From: Massiliimalia timonensis
GTDB taxonomy: Bacteria > Bacillota > Clostridia > Oscillospirales > Ruminococcaceae
Reading direction: 5' to 3'
DNA: 64,000 nt
Assembly (NCBI RefSeq): GCF_900186585.1
Contig: NZ_FYDD01000003.1
Location: 62,001 to 126,000 of the forward strand
Shown here: one piece after another, positions 39,368-47,628 of the stretch
Numbering within the stretch: the stretch's first letter is position 1
Layout: each line of letters starts with the position of its first letter
Made by a program: the position numbers and the translations under genes
Notes under the pieces: model-generated
Told to the model about the DNA's origin: nothing
Database searches by the model: none
What the model saw: only the letters and a program-made list of their open reading frames with translations

Positions 39368-40561
39368 TTACTCTTTTGTAGATTGTTCTTCCGTGGTAGC
39401 TTCGTCAACTGCCTGCAATGCCGGCTGAAGAGAAGTATCGGAGAAGAAAGTATTTGCATTATACAGATACAGGACTTCTTGAATATCATAATCCTCGATC
39501 AGCTGGTCGATGCTGTCATAATAATAACGCGGGTCTACGATCACGATATCCCGGTAATAAGGAATCAAGAAGGGGATAAAACAGTTGGCGTAAGAATCTT
39601 TCAGGACCAGCAACCGTTTATTGCGGGAGGAGGCTGTTTGGATCTCGATCAAGGAGTGATTTCCTCCAAAAAAGAGGCTGTATTTGTCCCGTGTCTTTAA
39701 GCTTTCGCTTTGGAATACAGAAGCTTCCTTTTTCTGTTCTTCCACATAACTGACGATGTAAGGGGTCGTTTGCTGGGGAAAATACGCTTCAATAGATTCC
39801 TTTTTCCCATTTAAGAACCCACTTTTGGCAGACAGGGTACCTTGGAAGGAATCAGTTACCGGATAGTGTTCGTAAGAAACAGCTTTTAGATCTAAATCCA
39901 TAACGCCTGCGGCCGTTTGGAATGCCAGATAAGCGCCATTCGTCGTCCAATGATGGTCTGTATGGTAATACAGGTCCGCTTCCTTTTCCGCCTCAAAAGC
40001 AGACCGAACATCGATTTTTTGAATCAGCGAGGTGTCGAGCTTCCCAAAAAAGGAATCCATGACTTTATTTTGATCTTCGGCAGGCGCCCATAAAGGCAGA
40101 TCTTCCGAATAGATATTTACCGCAGTAGGTGCAAGCAGAAAATACTGCTTTAACTTTTCATGGCGTTTGGCAAAGCTGTTGACCGCATTAGTAAGCTCTG
40201 TAACAGCAGTATCCTCCGGTGCGGTGAACTGTTCCAGCAGACGGTCGTTTTTCCCAAGGTACACGCCGTTTTCTTTCTTTTTTCCAAGCAGCGTATCCGA
40301 CAAGGTCTTTAGCTGGATCCAGCCGTCCCGAAAAACGAACTGATCATTGACATAAGTTTCAAATTGCGTCATATAACGTCCATCTGTGAGCCTGCTCCAA
40401 GTAAAGTCCGGCTTTCCGGAAAGCACCCGGTTCTCTTTTTCAGAAAAGTCCCGATCTTTCGTAACCGTATTGCAGACAACTAAAATGGCAAGGATCAATA
40501 AAAACGCAGCAGCCATAATTCTTGCGAACAATGCAAGCTGTTTTCCCATTTTGCGCTTCAC
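39368..40561 (-). CDS. DHHW-family (AlgX/AlgJ-like) surface acylation protein
   Basis: A 397-residue protein with an N-terminal membrane anchor (residues about 12-30) and an extracytoplasmic domain. It shows the family motif YYHTDHHWTTNGAY near residue 200, and SGNH-like pieces such as LLVLKDSYANCFIPFL near 325. Relatives such as AlgX/AlgJ work with an MBOAT acyltransferase to O-acetylate exported polysaccharide. The GTG start is set by AAAGGAG 7 bases upstream. It is the last gene of the four-gene operon, 14 bases after the MBOAT gene. The polymer modified is unknown. Confidence 0.88.
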   Translation of the reverse strand: MKRKMGKQLALFARIMAAAFLLILAILVVCNTVTKDRDFSEKENRVLSGKPDFTWSRLTDGRYMTQFETYVNDQFVFRDGWIQLKTLSDTLLGKKKENGVYLGKNDRLLEQFTAPEDTAVTELTNAVNSFAKRHEKLKQYFLLAPTAVNIYSEDLPLWAPAEDQNKVMDSFFGKLDTSLIQKIDVRSAFEAEKEADLYYHTDHHWTTNGAYLAFQTAAGVMDLDLKAVSYEHYPVTDSFQGTLSAKSGFLNGKKESIEAYFPQQTTPYIVSYVEEQKKEASVFQSESLKTRDKYSLFFGGNHSLIEIQTASSRNKRLLVLKDSYANCFIPFLIPYYRDIVIVDPRYYYDSIDQLIEDYDIQEVLYLYNANTFFSDTSLQPALQAVDEATTEEQSTKE

Positions 40562-40575
40562 CGTAAAGCTCCTTT

Positions 40576-41970
40576 CTAAAAGCGGAAGTACAGGAATGGA
40601 TTATAGGTTTCATAAACCAGATAAGCCACACTGACTAACCATAGAATCAGATTTATGACAATGGCTCCTGCCGGGAATTTTTGGATCAGGCGTTTAAACT
40701 GGTTGTAAGCCCAAGGGGTACATACCAAAACAGCCAAAACCATGAGGATCAGGTTCGTCTTTAACAGATACAGCCCTGTAGGGTCTATGATCCCGCCGTT
40801 GGTTACTCCAAATAGGTTTCCCAAATAGCCAAATGCATCTGTAATAGAAGTGTTGCTGAAAAGCACCCAGCCAATGATCACAAAGAGCATGGTATAAAGG
40901 TGTTTGACCCAGGACGGGCAGCGCTGGAGCAAAGGCGTCAGGAAATATTTTTCCACCAGCAGCAGAAGGCCGTAATACAGCCCCCACAGCACAAAGTTCC
41001 AACTGGCTCCGTGCCACAGCCCGGTCAGCGCCCAGACGATCAGGATATTTCGGATATGTTTGGGCACCGATACCCGGTTTCCGCCTAATGGGATATAGAC
41101 ATATTCCCGAAACCAGCTTCCCAAAGAGATATGCCACCTGCGCCAGAATTCTGTAACACTGGTGGAGATATACGGATAGTCGAAGTTTTTCATGAATTGG
41201 AACCCAAACATTTTTCCCAATCCGATCGCCATATCAGAGTATCCGCTGAAATCAAAATAGATCTGGAACGTATAGGCCAAGATCCCTACCCATGCGGTCA
41301 GTACAGAAAAAGTACCGACCTGCATTTCCTGCACCGAGGTGTAGACCATTCCCAAGCTGTTGGCCAGCAGGACCTTTTTGGCAAGGCCTTTGATAAAATA
41401 TTCTGTACCCAAGCCAAACGAAGCCAAGGTGACCCGCCGTTCGGTCAGCTGCGGCTCAATGTCGATATAACGGACGATCGGCCCCGCGATCAGCTGCGGG
41501 AACATGGCAACATAGAGCCCGAAATTGATAAAGTTTTTCTGTGCCCGTATCTTTTTCCAGTAAATATCTAAAATGTAGGACAAAGTCTGGAAAGTGTAAA
41601 ATGAGATGCCGATCGGCAGCGACAGCTTTTTATACGGAATATCGACAGAGAAGATCTGGTTTACCGTGTCGATTAAAAAGCCGGAATATTTAAAAAATCC
41701 CAAGATGAAAAGGTTCACGGCGACTGCTAAAATCAAACTGTTCCGCGCAGCCTTGCGGTCTAACTGGCGGCTTTCAATGTCCAGCCCCATGACATAGTTA
41801 AATACTGTGGAGAAGAGCATCAAAATAACATAAACTGGTTCTCCCCACGCATAGAAGACTAAACTGAATATCCAAAGGATCGCGTTCCTAATAAATTTAG
41901 GCGCCAGAAAGTTCGCCAGCAGGACGAGCGGCAGAAACAGAAATAAAAAGAAGATGCTACTGAAAACCAT
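40576..41970 (-). CDS. MBOAT-family membrane O-acyltransferase
   Basis: A 464-residue polytopic membrane protein of the AlgI/DltB/PatA type, which passes acyl groups across the membrane to an extracytoplasmic acceptor. The opening MVFSSIFFLFLFLPLVL, SLPIGISFYTFQTLSY near residue 115, EFWRRWHISLGSWFREYVY near 270 and the catalytic histidine in GLWHGASWNFVLWG near 318 are all typical. Flanking DHHW and SGNH genes make a polysaccharide or wall-polymer acetylation system more likely than the D-alanine system, which would carry dltA and dltC. Confidence 0.93.
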   Translation of the reverse strand: MVFSSIFFLFLFLPLVLLANFLAPKFIRNAILWIFSLVFYAWGEPVYVILMLFSTVFNYVMGLDIESRQLDRKAARNSLILAVAVNLFILGFFKYSGFLIDTVNQIFSVDIPYKKLSLPIGISFYTFQTLSYILDIYWKKIRAQKNFINFGLYVAMFPQLIAGPIVRYIDIEPQLTERRVTLASFGLGTEYFIKGLAKKVLLANSLGMVYTSVQEMQVGTFSVLTAWVGILAYTFQIYFDFSGYSDMAIGLGKMFGFQFMKNFDYPYISTSVTEFWRRWHISLGSWFREYVYIPLGGNRVSVPKHIRNILIVWALTGLWHGASWNFVLWGLYYGLLLLVEKYFLTPLLQRCPSWVKHLYTMLFVIIGWVLFSNTSITDAFGYLGNLFGVTNGGIIDPTGLYLLKTNLILMVLAVLVCTPWAYNQFKRLIQKFPAGAIVINLILWLVSVAYLVYETYNPFLYFRF

Positions 41971-41992
41971 ACTGTGGAATCCTTTCTAACAA

Positions 41993-42472
41993 TTATTTTT
42001 TGATCGCTTGGATAAATTCAGATTCCCAAAGCTGGGCATTTTTAGAAACGCCGAAGAAAACGTATTGCCCTTTTATTTCTAAAACATGGTTGGAAAGCAG
42101 TGCCGTCTGTTCCGCACCGTATCCCTCAAAACTTTCCTTTTGCTGTTCTACGCGTTTTTCGACCGCGCTTTCCACCGTTTCTGTCTGGTCGGTAGATTTC
42201 ATTTTCACGACCAGAAGCTCATCCACTTCCATAGTAGCTTCTGAAAGATACAAGATAACGCCATCAAACATGGTTTCATCCAAGCCGTAATAACGGCGCA
42301 AATCATTGGCATTCCCCTTATGGAGCGACGCAACGCTTTGCTCCTTTAACAAAGCTTCTTCAATTTCTGAGATCGGCTTGTCCGGATAATTATCGGTCCA
42401 GCACAGTGCGACTAGAAATAATGCTAACAAGGCGAGCAGGCCATATTTTACCCACGGTATCCATTTCATCAT
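41993..42472 (-). CDS. DUF4358-like membrane-anchored protein
   Basis: A 159-residue protein with one N-terminal membrane helix (KYGLLALLALFLVALCW) and a soluble external domain containing RRYYGLDETMFDGVILYLS and VESAVEKRVEQQKESFEGYG. I associate this pattern with DUF4358, which recurs in MBOAT/SGNH/DHHW operons. Its ATG overlaps the stop of the SGNH gene (TTATGATG), so it is translationally coupled. It probably helps assemble or regulate the acylation complex, but no activity is known to me. Confidence 0.82.
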   Translation of the reverse strand: MMKWIPWVKYGLLALLALFLVALCWTDNYPDKPISEIEEALLKEQSVASLHKGNANDLRRYYGLDETMFDGVILYLSEATMEVDELLVVKMKSTDQTETVESAVEKRVEQQKESFEGYGAEQTALLSNHVLEIKGQYVFFGVSKNAQLWESEFIQAIKK

Positions 42473-43293
42473 AACAGTCCAGCCTTTTCCGCAACATTTT
42501 TAAACCAATAAGGATAGAAAGTGGAACTGATGTGGATACCATCTGGTTCAAACTGGTCAGAATGCGCTTCTGCCAGTGCGGTGGCGTCGATAAAGGTAAT
42601 GCCCATCTTCTGGCACATATCCTCTAATGCTCCATTATAATCTTCATAATATTTGAACACACTTTTCTTTTTGATTGCATTTTCCCGGATAGGCAGAATG
42701 CTGTTGACATAGATCGTTGCATCCGGAAGCTTCTTCTGCAAAGCTTTGATCTGTTCCGCATAAGCTTCGGCAAACTTGTCCGCGTCACCGCTAAAATAAA
42801 TGAGGTCATTCATCCCAAACCACAGAAAAACCTGTTTAGGGTTCAGGCCTACGATCGTATCCGACAGGTCTCCCATCTGGGGAACGCTCATCCCGCGATG
42901 ATAGACTACATTACTTTTGGAAAGAAATTGATAAACTTCGATCCCCTCTGTTAGGGAATCCCCAACAAAAACAGAATCCTTAAAGATCGTTTTGATCTCT
43001 TTGTTGCTTAATTTTTCTTTTTTGACAGGTTTCTCCTGCTCCTGTTCTTTTTGGGAAGAGGCGGCCTTTTCTTCCGCTTCTTTTTTCTCTTTTTCCAGCA
43101 GGGCGTCAATGGATTCTTCAGAATCCTTGACCGATACTTGTTCAGCAGTCTGTAATTTTTCCGATCCGGTTTCCAGCGCTTTTTCTGAGATCCGGTTTGC
43201 CTTGTTTCCCATGACGATAATTACAATAATAGCAACGAGCATGACCACTATGATCCCGCTGGCAACAGCGATAAGCTTTACATTAGATTTCAT
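42469..43293 (-). CDS. Membrane-anchored SGNH/GDSL hydrolase
   Basis: A 274-residue protein with a membrane helix near residues 10-30, a Glu/Lys-rich coiled region (about 45-95) and an SGNH hydrolase domain. The nucleophile motif is FVGDSLTEG near residue 110, block III is WFGMNDL near 160 and the catalytic Asp-His pair is DGIHIS near 253. It probably transfers or removes acyl groups on a surface polymer, together with the MBOAT and DHHW proteins. ATG 43293 is preferred over GTG 43299 on spacing from AAGGAA. It is the first gene of the operon. Confidence 0.88.
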   Translation of the reverse strand: MKSNVKLIAVASGIIVVMLVAIIVIIVMGNKANRISEKALETGSEKLQTAEQVSVKDSEESIDALLEKEKKEAEEKAASSQKEQEQEKPVKKEKLSNKEIKTIFKDSVFVGDSLTEGIEVYQFLSKSNVVYHRGMSVPQMGDLSDTIVGLNPKQVFLWFGMNDLIYFSGDADKFAEAYAEQIKALQKKLPDATIYVNSILPIRENAIKKKSVFKYYEDYNGALEDMCQKMGITFIDATALAEAHSDQFEPDGIHISSTFYPYWFKNVAEKAGLL

Positions 43294-43332
43294 AGCCACA
43301 TATTCCTTTCCATATTCTCTTTCTTATTTTCT

Positions 43333-43361
43333 ATTGTACCACAGATTTTTATCCTCAACAA
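43333..43361 (-). promoter_or_regulatory. Predicted promoter of the SGNH/DUF4358/MBOAT/DHHW operon
   Basis: On the minus strand TTGTTG (43356-43361), a 17-base spacer and TACAAT (43333-43338) with TGG before it. It lies 40 bases from the SGNH start. Confidence 0.6.
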
Positions 43362-43454
43362 TGCTCAAAAAAGATTGTAACCAGAATGATAACATTATGT
43401 CATACAAAGGGAAAAAACATCTAAATAGATAGGAAATTTGTTTACAAAATTTAG

Positions 43455-44465
43455 TTACGTGGTGTGCCGTTCGATCAGGGCCACAGGCAGGACAAAATGC
43501 TTTTGCAGGATAGGTTCCCCTTGGATCATCCGCAAAAGGATTTGGGCAGCCTGCAAAGCAAGTTCCTTTTTGTTTTGCTGGATCGTAGTGATCGGTGGAT
43601 AGCAGTATTCTGAAACAGAAGTCCCGTCGAAACCAACAATTTTAACCTGTTGGGGCACTGCGATCCCATTTTGCTGCAAGGCGACCAAAGCTCCGTAAGC
43701 GCGCCAGTCATTGGTAGCAAACACCCCGTCAAAGGGCACCCTTTTTTTTACCATGTAAAAAATCCGGTCACGAGCTTCCTGAAAATTGGAGCTGTCGTCG
43801 TCCAATGGTACGATCAGCTCTTCCCGCACAGGTAGGCGGTAATGCCTGAGGGCGTCTAGGTATCCGTTCATCCGCTGGGTGTTAACGGAAAGGGCCTTTT
43901 GCTTAGACAGGATCAGGATCTTTTCACACCCTTTTTGGATCAATGTTTCTGTGGCGATATATCCGCCTAGATAATGGTCTGATTCAACATATACGACATC
44001 TGTTTTCCCTTTGGGCTTGCGGTCGATACAGACGATCGGGATCCCCATTTCCTCTGCTGACTGCGGAAGGTCTTCCCTGCCTGAAATGCAGACGATCCCA
44101 GCCACCATTTTGGCTTCCAGGATCCGGAAATAGGCGATCTCTTTTTCCGTTTCTTCATTTGTATTGCAGATCAACACGGAAAAGCCCTGTTCAAAAAAGA
44201 ATTTTTCCAGTTCCAGAACGATCTGGGAAAATAGCTCGTTCGTGATATCGGGAACGATCACCCCGATGGTATTGGTCTTACTTTCCCGCAGGCTTTTTCC
44301 AGCCATATTTGTGGTGTAGTGGTATTGTTCGATCACAGCTTCCACCCGTTTGCGGGTCTCTTCAGAAAATCGTCCGTTATGGTTGATCACCCTTGACACG
44401 GTAGCTACAGATACACCGGAAAGCCGTGCAATATCTTTAATCGACACCTTTTTTTTGTTTCTCAC
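43455..44465 (-). CDS. LacI-family transcriptional regulator
   Basis: A 336-residue repressor with an N-terminal helix-turn-helix and hinge (VSIKDIARLSGVSVATVSRV, then AGKSLRES) and a periplasmic-binding-like sugar-sensing domain (TIGVIVPDITNELFSQ onwards). The start is taken as GTG 44465, because GGGAGAG lies just upstream on the minus strand; a longer frame reaches ATG 44501 without a site. It is divergent from the epimerase-kinase-isomerase operon and is the natural candidate to bind the CG-centred palindrome at 44645-44664. The effector is probably a sugar or sugar phosphate. Confidence 0.92.
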   Translation of the reverse strand: MRNKKKVSIKDIARLSGVSVATVSRVINHNGRFSEETRKRVEAVIEQYHYTTNMAGKSLRESKTNTIGVIVPDITNELFSQIVLELEKFFFEQGFSVLICNTNEETEKEIAYFRILEAKMVAGIVCISGREDLPQSAEEMGIPIVCIDRKPKGKTDVVYVESDHYLGGYIATETLIQKGCEKILILSKQKALSVNTQRMNGYLDALRHYRLPVREELIVPLDDDSSNFQEARDRIFYMVKKRVPFDGVFATNDWRAYGALVALQQNGIAVPQQVKIVGFDGTSVSEYCYPPITTIQQNKKELALQAAQILLRMIQGEPILQKHFVLPVALIERHTT

Positions 44466-44483
44466 AAAACTCTCCCTTTCATT

Positions 44484-44501
44484 TTGAGTAATGTTACTCA
44501 A
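44484..44501. promoter_or_regulatory. Palindrome TTGAGTAA-TG-TTACTCAA upstream of the LacI gene
   Basis: Perfect 8-base arms (44484-44491, 44494-44501) lie 19 bases upstream of the regulator's GTG start. It could be an autoregulatory operator, though it lacks the CG centre usual for LacI-family sites. Confidence 0.45.
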
Positions 44502-44611
44502 TCTATCATACCAGAAAGAACTGGGAATGTAAATCTAAGTGTTAAAAATTGGGCGATATTCTAAAAATAAGGTGAAATTGTTGGGGAAAACAACAAATTT
44601 TTCTGCTTGGA

Positions 44612-44640
44612 TTGACTTTTAAAGCAGAAACTGTAATAAT
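44612..44640 (+). promoter_or_regulatory. Predicted promoter of the epimerase operon
   Basis: TTGACT (44612-44617), a 17-base spacer, then AATAAT (44635-44640) preceded by TGT. The operator-like palindrome follows at once. Confidence 0.6.
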
Positions 44641-44644
44641 AAAG

Positions 44645-44664
44645 ATGGGAAAACGATTACCCAT
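44645..44664. promoter_or_regulatory. LacI-type operator at the epimerase promoter
   Basis: A 20-base palindrome with 8 of 10 pairs matching (ATGGGAAAAC/GATTACCCAT) and a central CG, the hallmark of LacI-family sites. It covers the expected transcription start, so binding would repress the operon. Confidence 0.65.
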
Positions 44665-44696
44665 TTATTACTGAATGGATAAAAGGAGGACTTGAT

Positions 44697-45347
44697 ATGG
44701 AAAAACTGATCTGCCCGTCTATGATGTGTGCAAATTTTGACTGTCTGAAAGAAGAAGTGGAAACGCTGGACCAAGCGGGAAGCGATATTTTCCATCTGGA
44801 TATCATGGATGGCAGCTTCGTGCCGAATTTTGGGATGGGGCTGCAGGATGTTGCCTGTATCCGCAAGCTGACAAGCAAACTGGTAGACGTCCATCTGATG
44901 ATCCAAAACCCGGGAGAATATGTAGATCTGTTTGCTGATTTGGGCGCTGATATTATTTATGTCCATTCGGAGGCAGACCTTCATCCAACAAGAACGCTGG
45001 GGAAAATCCGTGCTGCTGGAAAGAAGGCAGGGCTTGCCATCAATCCGGGCACCTCTGTTGAAACGGTGAGGGAGCTGCTGCCGTTGACCGATTACCTGCT
45101 GGTGATGACAGTGAACCCGGGATTTGCCGGCCAGAAATATCTGGAATTTGTAAACCGGAAGATCGAAACACTGGCTGCCATGAAAGAGGAATACGGATTC
45201 CAGATCATGGTGGATGGCGCTATTTCGCCACAAAAGATCGTCGAACTTTCTGCGATGGGAGTCAGCGGCTTTGTGCTGGGCACCTCGGCTCTGTTTGGAA
45301 AAGGCGAGGATTATGGAACCATTATTGCCCGGTTAAAGCAGAGTTAG
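44697..45347 (+). CDS. Ketose-phosphate 3-epimerase (ribulose-/allulose-6-phosphate type)
   Basis: A 216-residue TIM-barrel epimerase of the Rpe/AlsE family. Visible motifs are ICPSMMCANF with the first catalytic region, FHLDIMDGSFVPNFGMG (metal His and Asp) near residue 33, DVHLMI near 65, MTVNPGFAGQK near 138 and MVDGAISP near 170. Because the next genes are a ROK kinase and an RpiB-type isomerase, an allulose-6-phosphate epimerase (AlsE-like) role is more likely than housekeeping ribulose-5-phosphate epimerase. AAAGGAGG precedes the ATG. Confidence 0.88.
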   Translation: MEKLICPSMMCANFDCLKEEVETLDQAGSDIFHLDIMDGSFVPNFGMGLQDVACIRKLTSKLVDVHLMIQNPGEYVDLFADLGADIIYVHSEADLHPTRTLGKIRAAGKKAGLAINPGTSVETVRELLPLTDYLLVMTVNPGFAGQKYLEFVNRKIETLAAMKEEYGFQIMVDGAISPQKIVELSAMGVSGFVLGTSALFGKGEDYGTIIARLKQS

Positions 45348-45359
45348 GAGGAAAACAGC

Positions 45360-46283
45360 ATGACAGAGCATACCTATGTGTTAGGAGTAGATATCGGGGG
45401 GACCAATATCCGTTTGGGACTAGTCGATGAAGAGGGGAACCTGAGCGGGTATCAAAAAATATCCCAGCAGAGCATTCTGTACGGTGACGACACCATTCAA
45501 AGCCTTGCGGAATACTTAAAGGGGTATTTGCAGGAATTTGCCAAAGACAAGCAGGTCATCGCGCTGGCTGCGGGGATTCCGGCTGCAATGAGCCGCGACC
45601 GCTCCACCGTATGGAACGCGCCAAACATCAAAGGGTTCAGCGGCAGAAATGTCAAAGAGGTATTGCAGCCGCATTTTTCTTTTCCAGTCCTTTTAGAAAA
45701 AGATGTAACGATGCTCTTTTACTATGACCTTATGCAGCATAAGATCCCGCATAAGGACGTGCTGATCGCCTGTTACATCGGTACAGGGATCGGCAACGTT
45801 ATTTCCGTGGATGGAAAAGTTTTGATCGGAAATGATGGGGCTGCCGGGGAACTGGGACATATTCCGGTATGGGACAAAACAGATATCTGCAACTGTGGGA
45901 ATGAAGGCTGTATGGAAAGCCATGTAGGGGGAAAATATCTGGTGGAGCTGCGGGAAAAACGTTTCCCGGATGTGGAGATCAACCAGCTCTTTACTGTGTA
46001 CGGCGACACGCCGGAAATGGAACGTTATCTGGAGCATTTGTCCCTGCCTATCACCACAGAGATCAATATTTTAAATCCAGCAGTCATTATTTTGGGCGGC
46101 GGCGTGCTTTCCATGCCGGATTTCCCGCGGGAAAAGCTGGAGCATTACATTTACAAGCACAGCCGTAAACCGCTGCCGGCAGACAACCTGAAGCTGGTTT
46201 ATTCTGATAACCAGGGGGAAAACGGGATCTACGGCGCGGCGATTTATGCGCGTGAAATATTAGAGCAAAGAAAAGGAGAATAA
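45360..46283 (+). CDS. ROK-family sugar kinase, possibly allose kinase
   Basis: A 307-residue cytoplasmic sugar kinase. It has the ATP-binding LGVDIGGTNIRLGLVDEEG at the start, the ROK zinc/substrate region ELGHIPVWDKTDICNCGNEG near 160-180, and GCMESHVGGKYL. The catalytic base Asp would fall near LEKDVTMLFYYD (about 115). AGGAGG lies before the ATG, 12 bases after the epimerase. Its stop overlaps the isomerase start. The layout of epimerase, ROK kinase and RpiB mirrors the E. coli allose genes alsE, alsK and rpiB, so allose is the favoured substrate, but it is not proven. Confidence 0.87.
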   Translation: MTEHTYVLGVDIGGTNIRLGLVDEEGNLSGYQKISQQSILYGDDTIQSLAEYLKGYLQEFAKDKQVIALAAGIPAAMSRDRSTVWNAPNIKGFSGRNVKEVLQPHFSFPVLLEKDVTMLFYYDLMQHKIPHKDVLIACYIGTGIGNVISVDGKVLIGNDGAAGELGHIPVWDKTDICNCGNEGCMESHVGGKYLVELREKRFPDVEINQLFTVYGDTPEMERYLEHLSLPITTEINILNPAVIILGGGVLSMPDFPREKLEHYIYKHSRKPLPADNLKLVYSDNQGENGIYGAAIYAREILEQRKGE

Positions 46284-46741
46284 TGATCATGATTGCATTA
46301 GCAAGCGACCACGTTGGAATTGAACTGAAAAAACATATTATTGAATATTTGGAAGAACATAACTTGGAATACCGTGACTTTGGGACCTATGGCACAGAGC
46401 GGTGCAACTATCCGGAATTTGCCCTAAAAGCGGCGAACGCAGTAGCAAGCGGGGAGTGCGAAAAAGGGATCCTTTGCTGCGGTACCGGGATCGGTATTTC
46501 CATTGCGGCAAACAAGGTAAAGGGGATCCGGTGCGTAGTATGCTCCGATTGTTATTCCGCTTTGCTGTCCCGCCAGCACAACAACACCAATATGCTTTCT
46601 TTGGGTTCCCGGGTAGTGGGGAAGGACTTAGGGCTGATGATCGTGGAGCAGTGGCTCAATGGAGAATATGAAGGGGGGCGCCACCAAGTGCGGATTGACC
46701 AGATTGCACAGATCGAGCAGACTGGAAAAATCGCAGATTAG
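46283..46741 (+). CDS. rpiB: RpiB-type sugar-phosphate isomerase
   Basis: A 152-residue isomerase of the RpiB/LacAB family, interconverting ribose-5-phosphate and ribulose-5-phosphate, or allose-6-phosphate and allulose-6-phosphate. It has IALASDHVGIELKKHI at the start, the active-site cysteine in ILCCGTGIGISIAANK near residue 68, and HNNTNMLSLGSRV near 98-110. AAGGAG precedes two in-frame ATGs (46283 and 46289), and the first overlaps the kinase stop. In this context it would feed the 3-epimerase or act on allose-6-phosphate. Confidence 0.9.
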   Translation: MIMIALASDHVGIELKKHIIEYLEEHNLEYRDFGTYGTERCNYPEFALKAANAVASGECEKGILCCGTGIGISIAANKVKGIRCVVCSDCYSALLSRQHNNTNMLSLGSRVVGKDLGLMIVEQWLNGEYEGGRHQVRIDQIAQIEQTGKIAD

Positions 46742-46759
46742 TTGAAGGATAGAATTTTA

Positions 46760-46788
46760 TTGACTAAGCCAGTAAAAAGGACTATAAT
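46760..46788 (+). promoter_or_regulatory. Predicted promoter of the transaldolase gene
   Basis: TTGACT (46760-46765), an exact 17-base spacer and TATAAT (46783-46788), close to consensus. The transaldolase can therefore be expressed without the upstream operon. Confidence 0.75.
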
Positions 46789-46831
46789 TTATACTAAAAA
46801 TAATAATTCATGATACTGGGGAGGAATTACA

Positions 46832-47485
46832 ATGAAATTTTTTATTGACACAGCGAATGTAGAAGACATTAAAAAAGCAAATGACATGGGCGTTATTTGT
46901 GGTGTTACAACAAACCCATCCCTGATCGCAAAAGAAGGCAGAGATTTTAATGAAGTGATCAGCGAGATCGCTTCTATTGTAGACGGACCGATCAGCGGGG
47001 AAGTAAAGGCGACCACCGTTGACGCAGAAGGAATGATCAAAGAAGGCCGGGAAATTGCGAAGATCCATCCCAATATGGTGGTCAAGATCCCAATGACTGT
47101 AGAAGGCTTGAAAGCGACCAAGGTTTTGGCTAAAGAGGGTATCAAAACGAATGTAACGTTGATCTTCAGCGCGAATCAGGCTTTACTGGCTGCAAGGGCT
47201 GGCGCTACTTATGTTTCTCCTTTCTTAGGCAGACTGGACGATATTTCCTCTCCGGGGATCGACTTGATCCGCACGATCTCAGAAATTTTCCAGATCTATG
47301 GCATTGAAAGCGAGATCATCGCGGCAAGCGTTAGAAACCCGATCCATGTCACCGATTGCGCGCTGGCAGGGGCTGATATTGCAACGGTTCCATACAGCGT
47401 GATCGAACAGATGACAAAACATCCGCTGACCGACCAGGGGATTGCAAAATTCCAGGCAGACCATAAAGCGGTTTTCGGTGAATAA
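46832..47485 (+). CDS. tal: Transaldolase, short TalC/fructose-6-phosphate-aldolase-like type
   Basis: A 217-residue class I aldolase-type TIM barrel. It opens [20 protein letters not shown] and has the Schiff-base lysine in MVVKIPMT near residue 86, plus [13 protein letters not shown] near 27 and the late [16 protein letters not shown]. This short type acts as a transaldolase of the pentose phosphate pathway in many Firmicutes, or as a fructose-6-phosphate aldolase; sequence alone does not decide. GGGGAGGAA precedes the ATG. It has its own near-consensus promoter and a strong terminator, so it is probably constitutive. Confidence 0.92.
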   Translation: MKFFIDTANVEDIKKANDMGVICGVTTNPSLIAKEGRDFNEVISEIASIVDGPISGEVKATTVDAEGMIKEGREIAKIHPNMVVKIPMTVEGLKATKVLAKEGIKTNVTLIFSANQALLAARAGATYVSPFLGRLDDISSPGIDLIRTISEIFQIYGIESEIIAASVRNPIHVTDCALAGADIATVPYSVIEQMTKHPLTDQGIAKFQADHKAVFGE

Positions 47486-47493
47486 TGAATATA

Positions 47494-47527
47494 AAAAAGG
47501 CCGGCAGCTTAAGTTGCCGGCCTTTTT
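47494..47527 (+). terminator. Intrinsic terminator of the transaldolase gene
   Basis: A 13-bp stem AAAAAGGCCGGCA (47494-47506) with its complement (47515-47527), ending in five T. Confidence 0.9.
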
Positions 47528-47586
47528 GGGACGTGGTACTGGGATAAGGACAGACGATCTGTGTTCTGGAACGGACTGCTGCACGA

Positions 47587-47628
47587 AACATAAAAACCGC
47601 CTTATAAAATAAAGGCGGTTTTTATGTT
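47587..47628 (-). terminator. Intrinsic terminator of the TPR gene
   Basis: Perfect 17-bp arms (47587-47603 and 47612-47628). On the minus strand the hairpin starts at the TPR gene's stop codon and is T-rich at its end. Confidence 0.8.
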
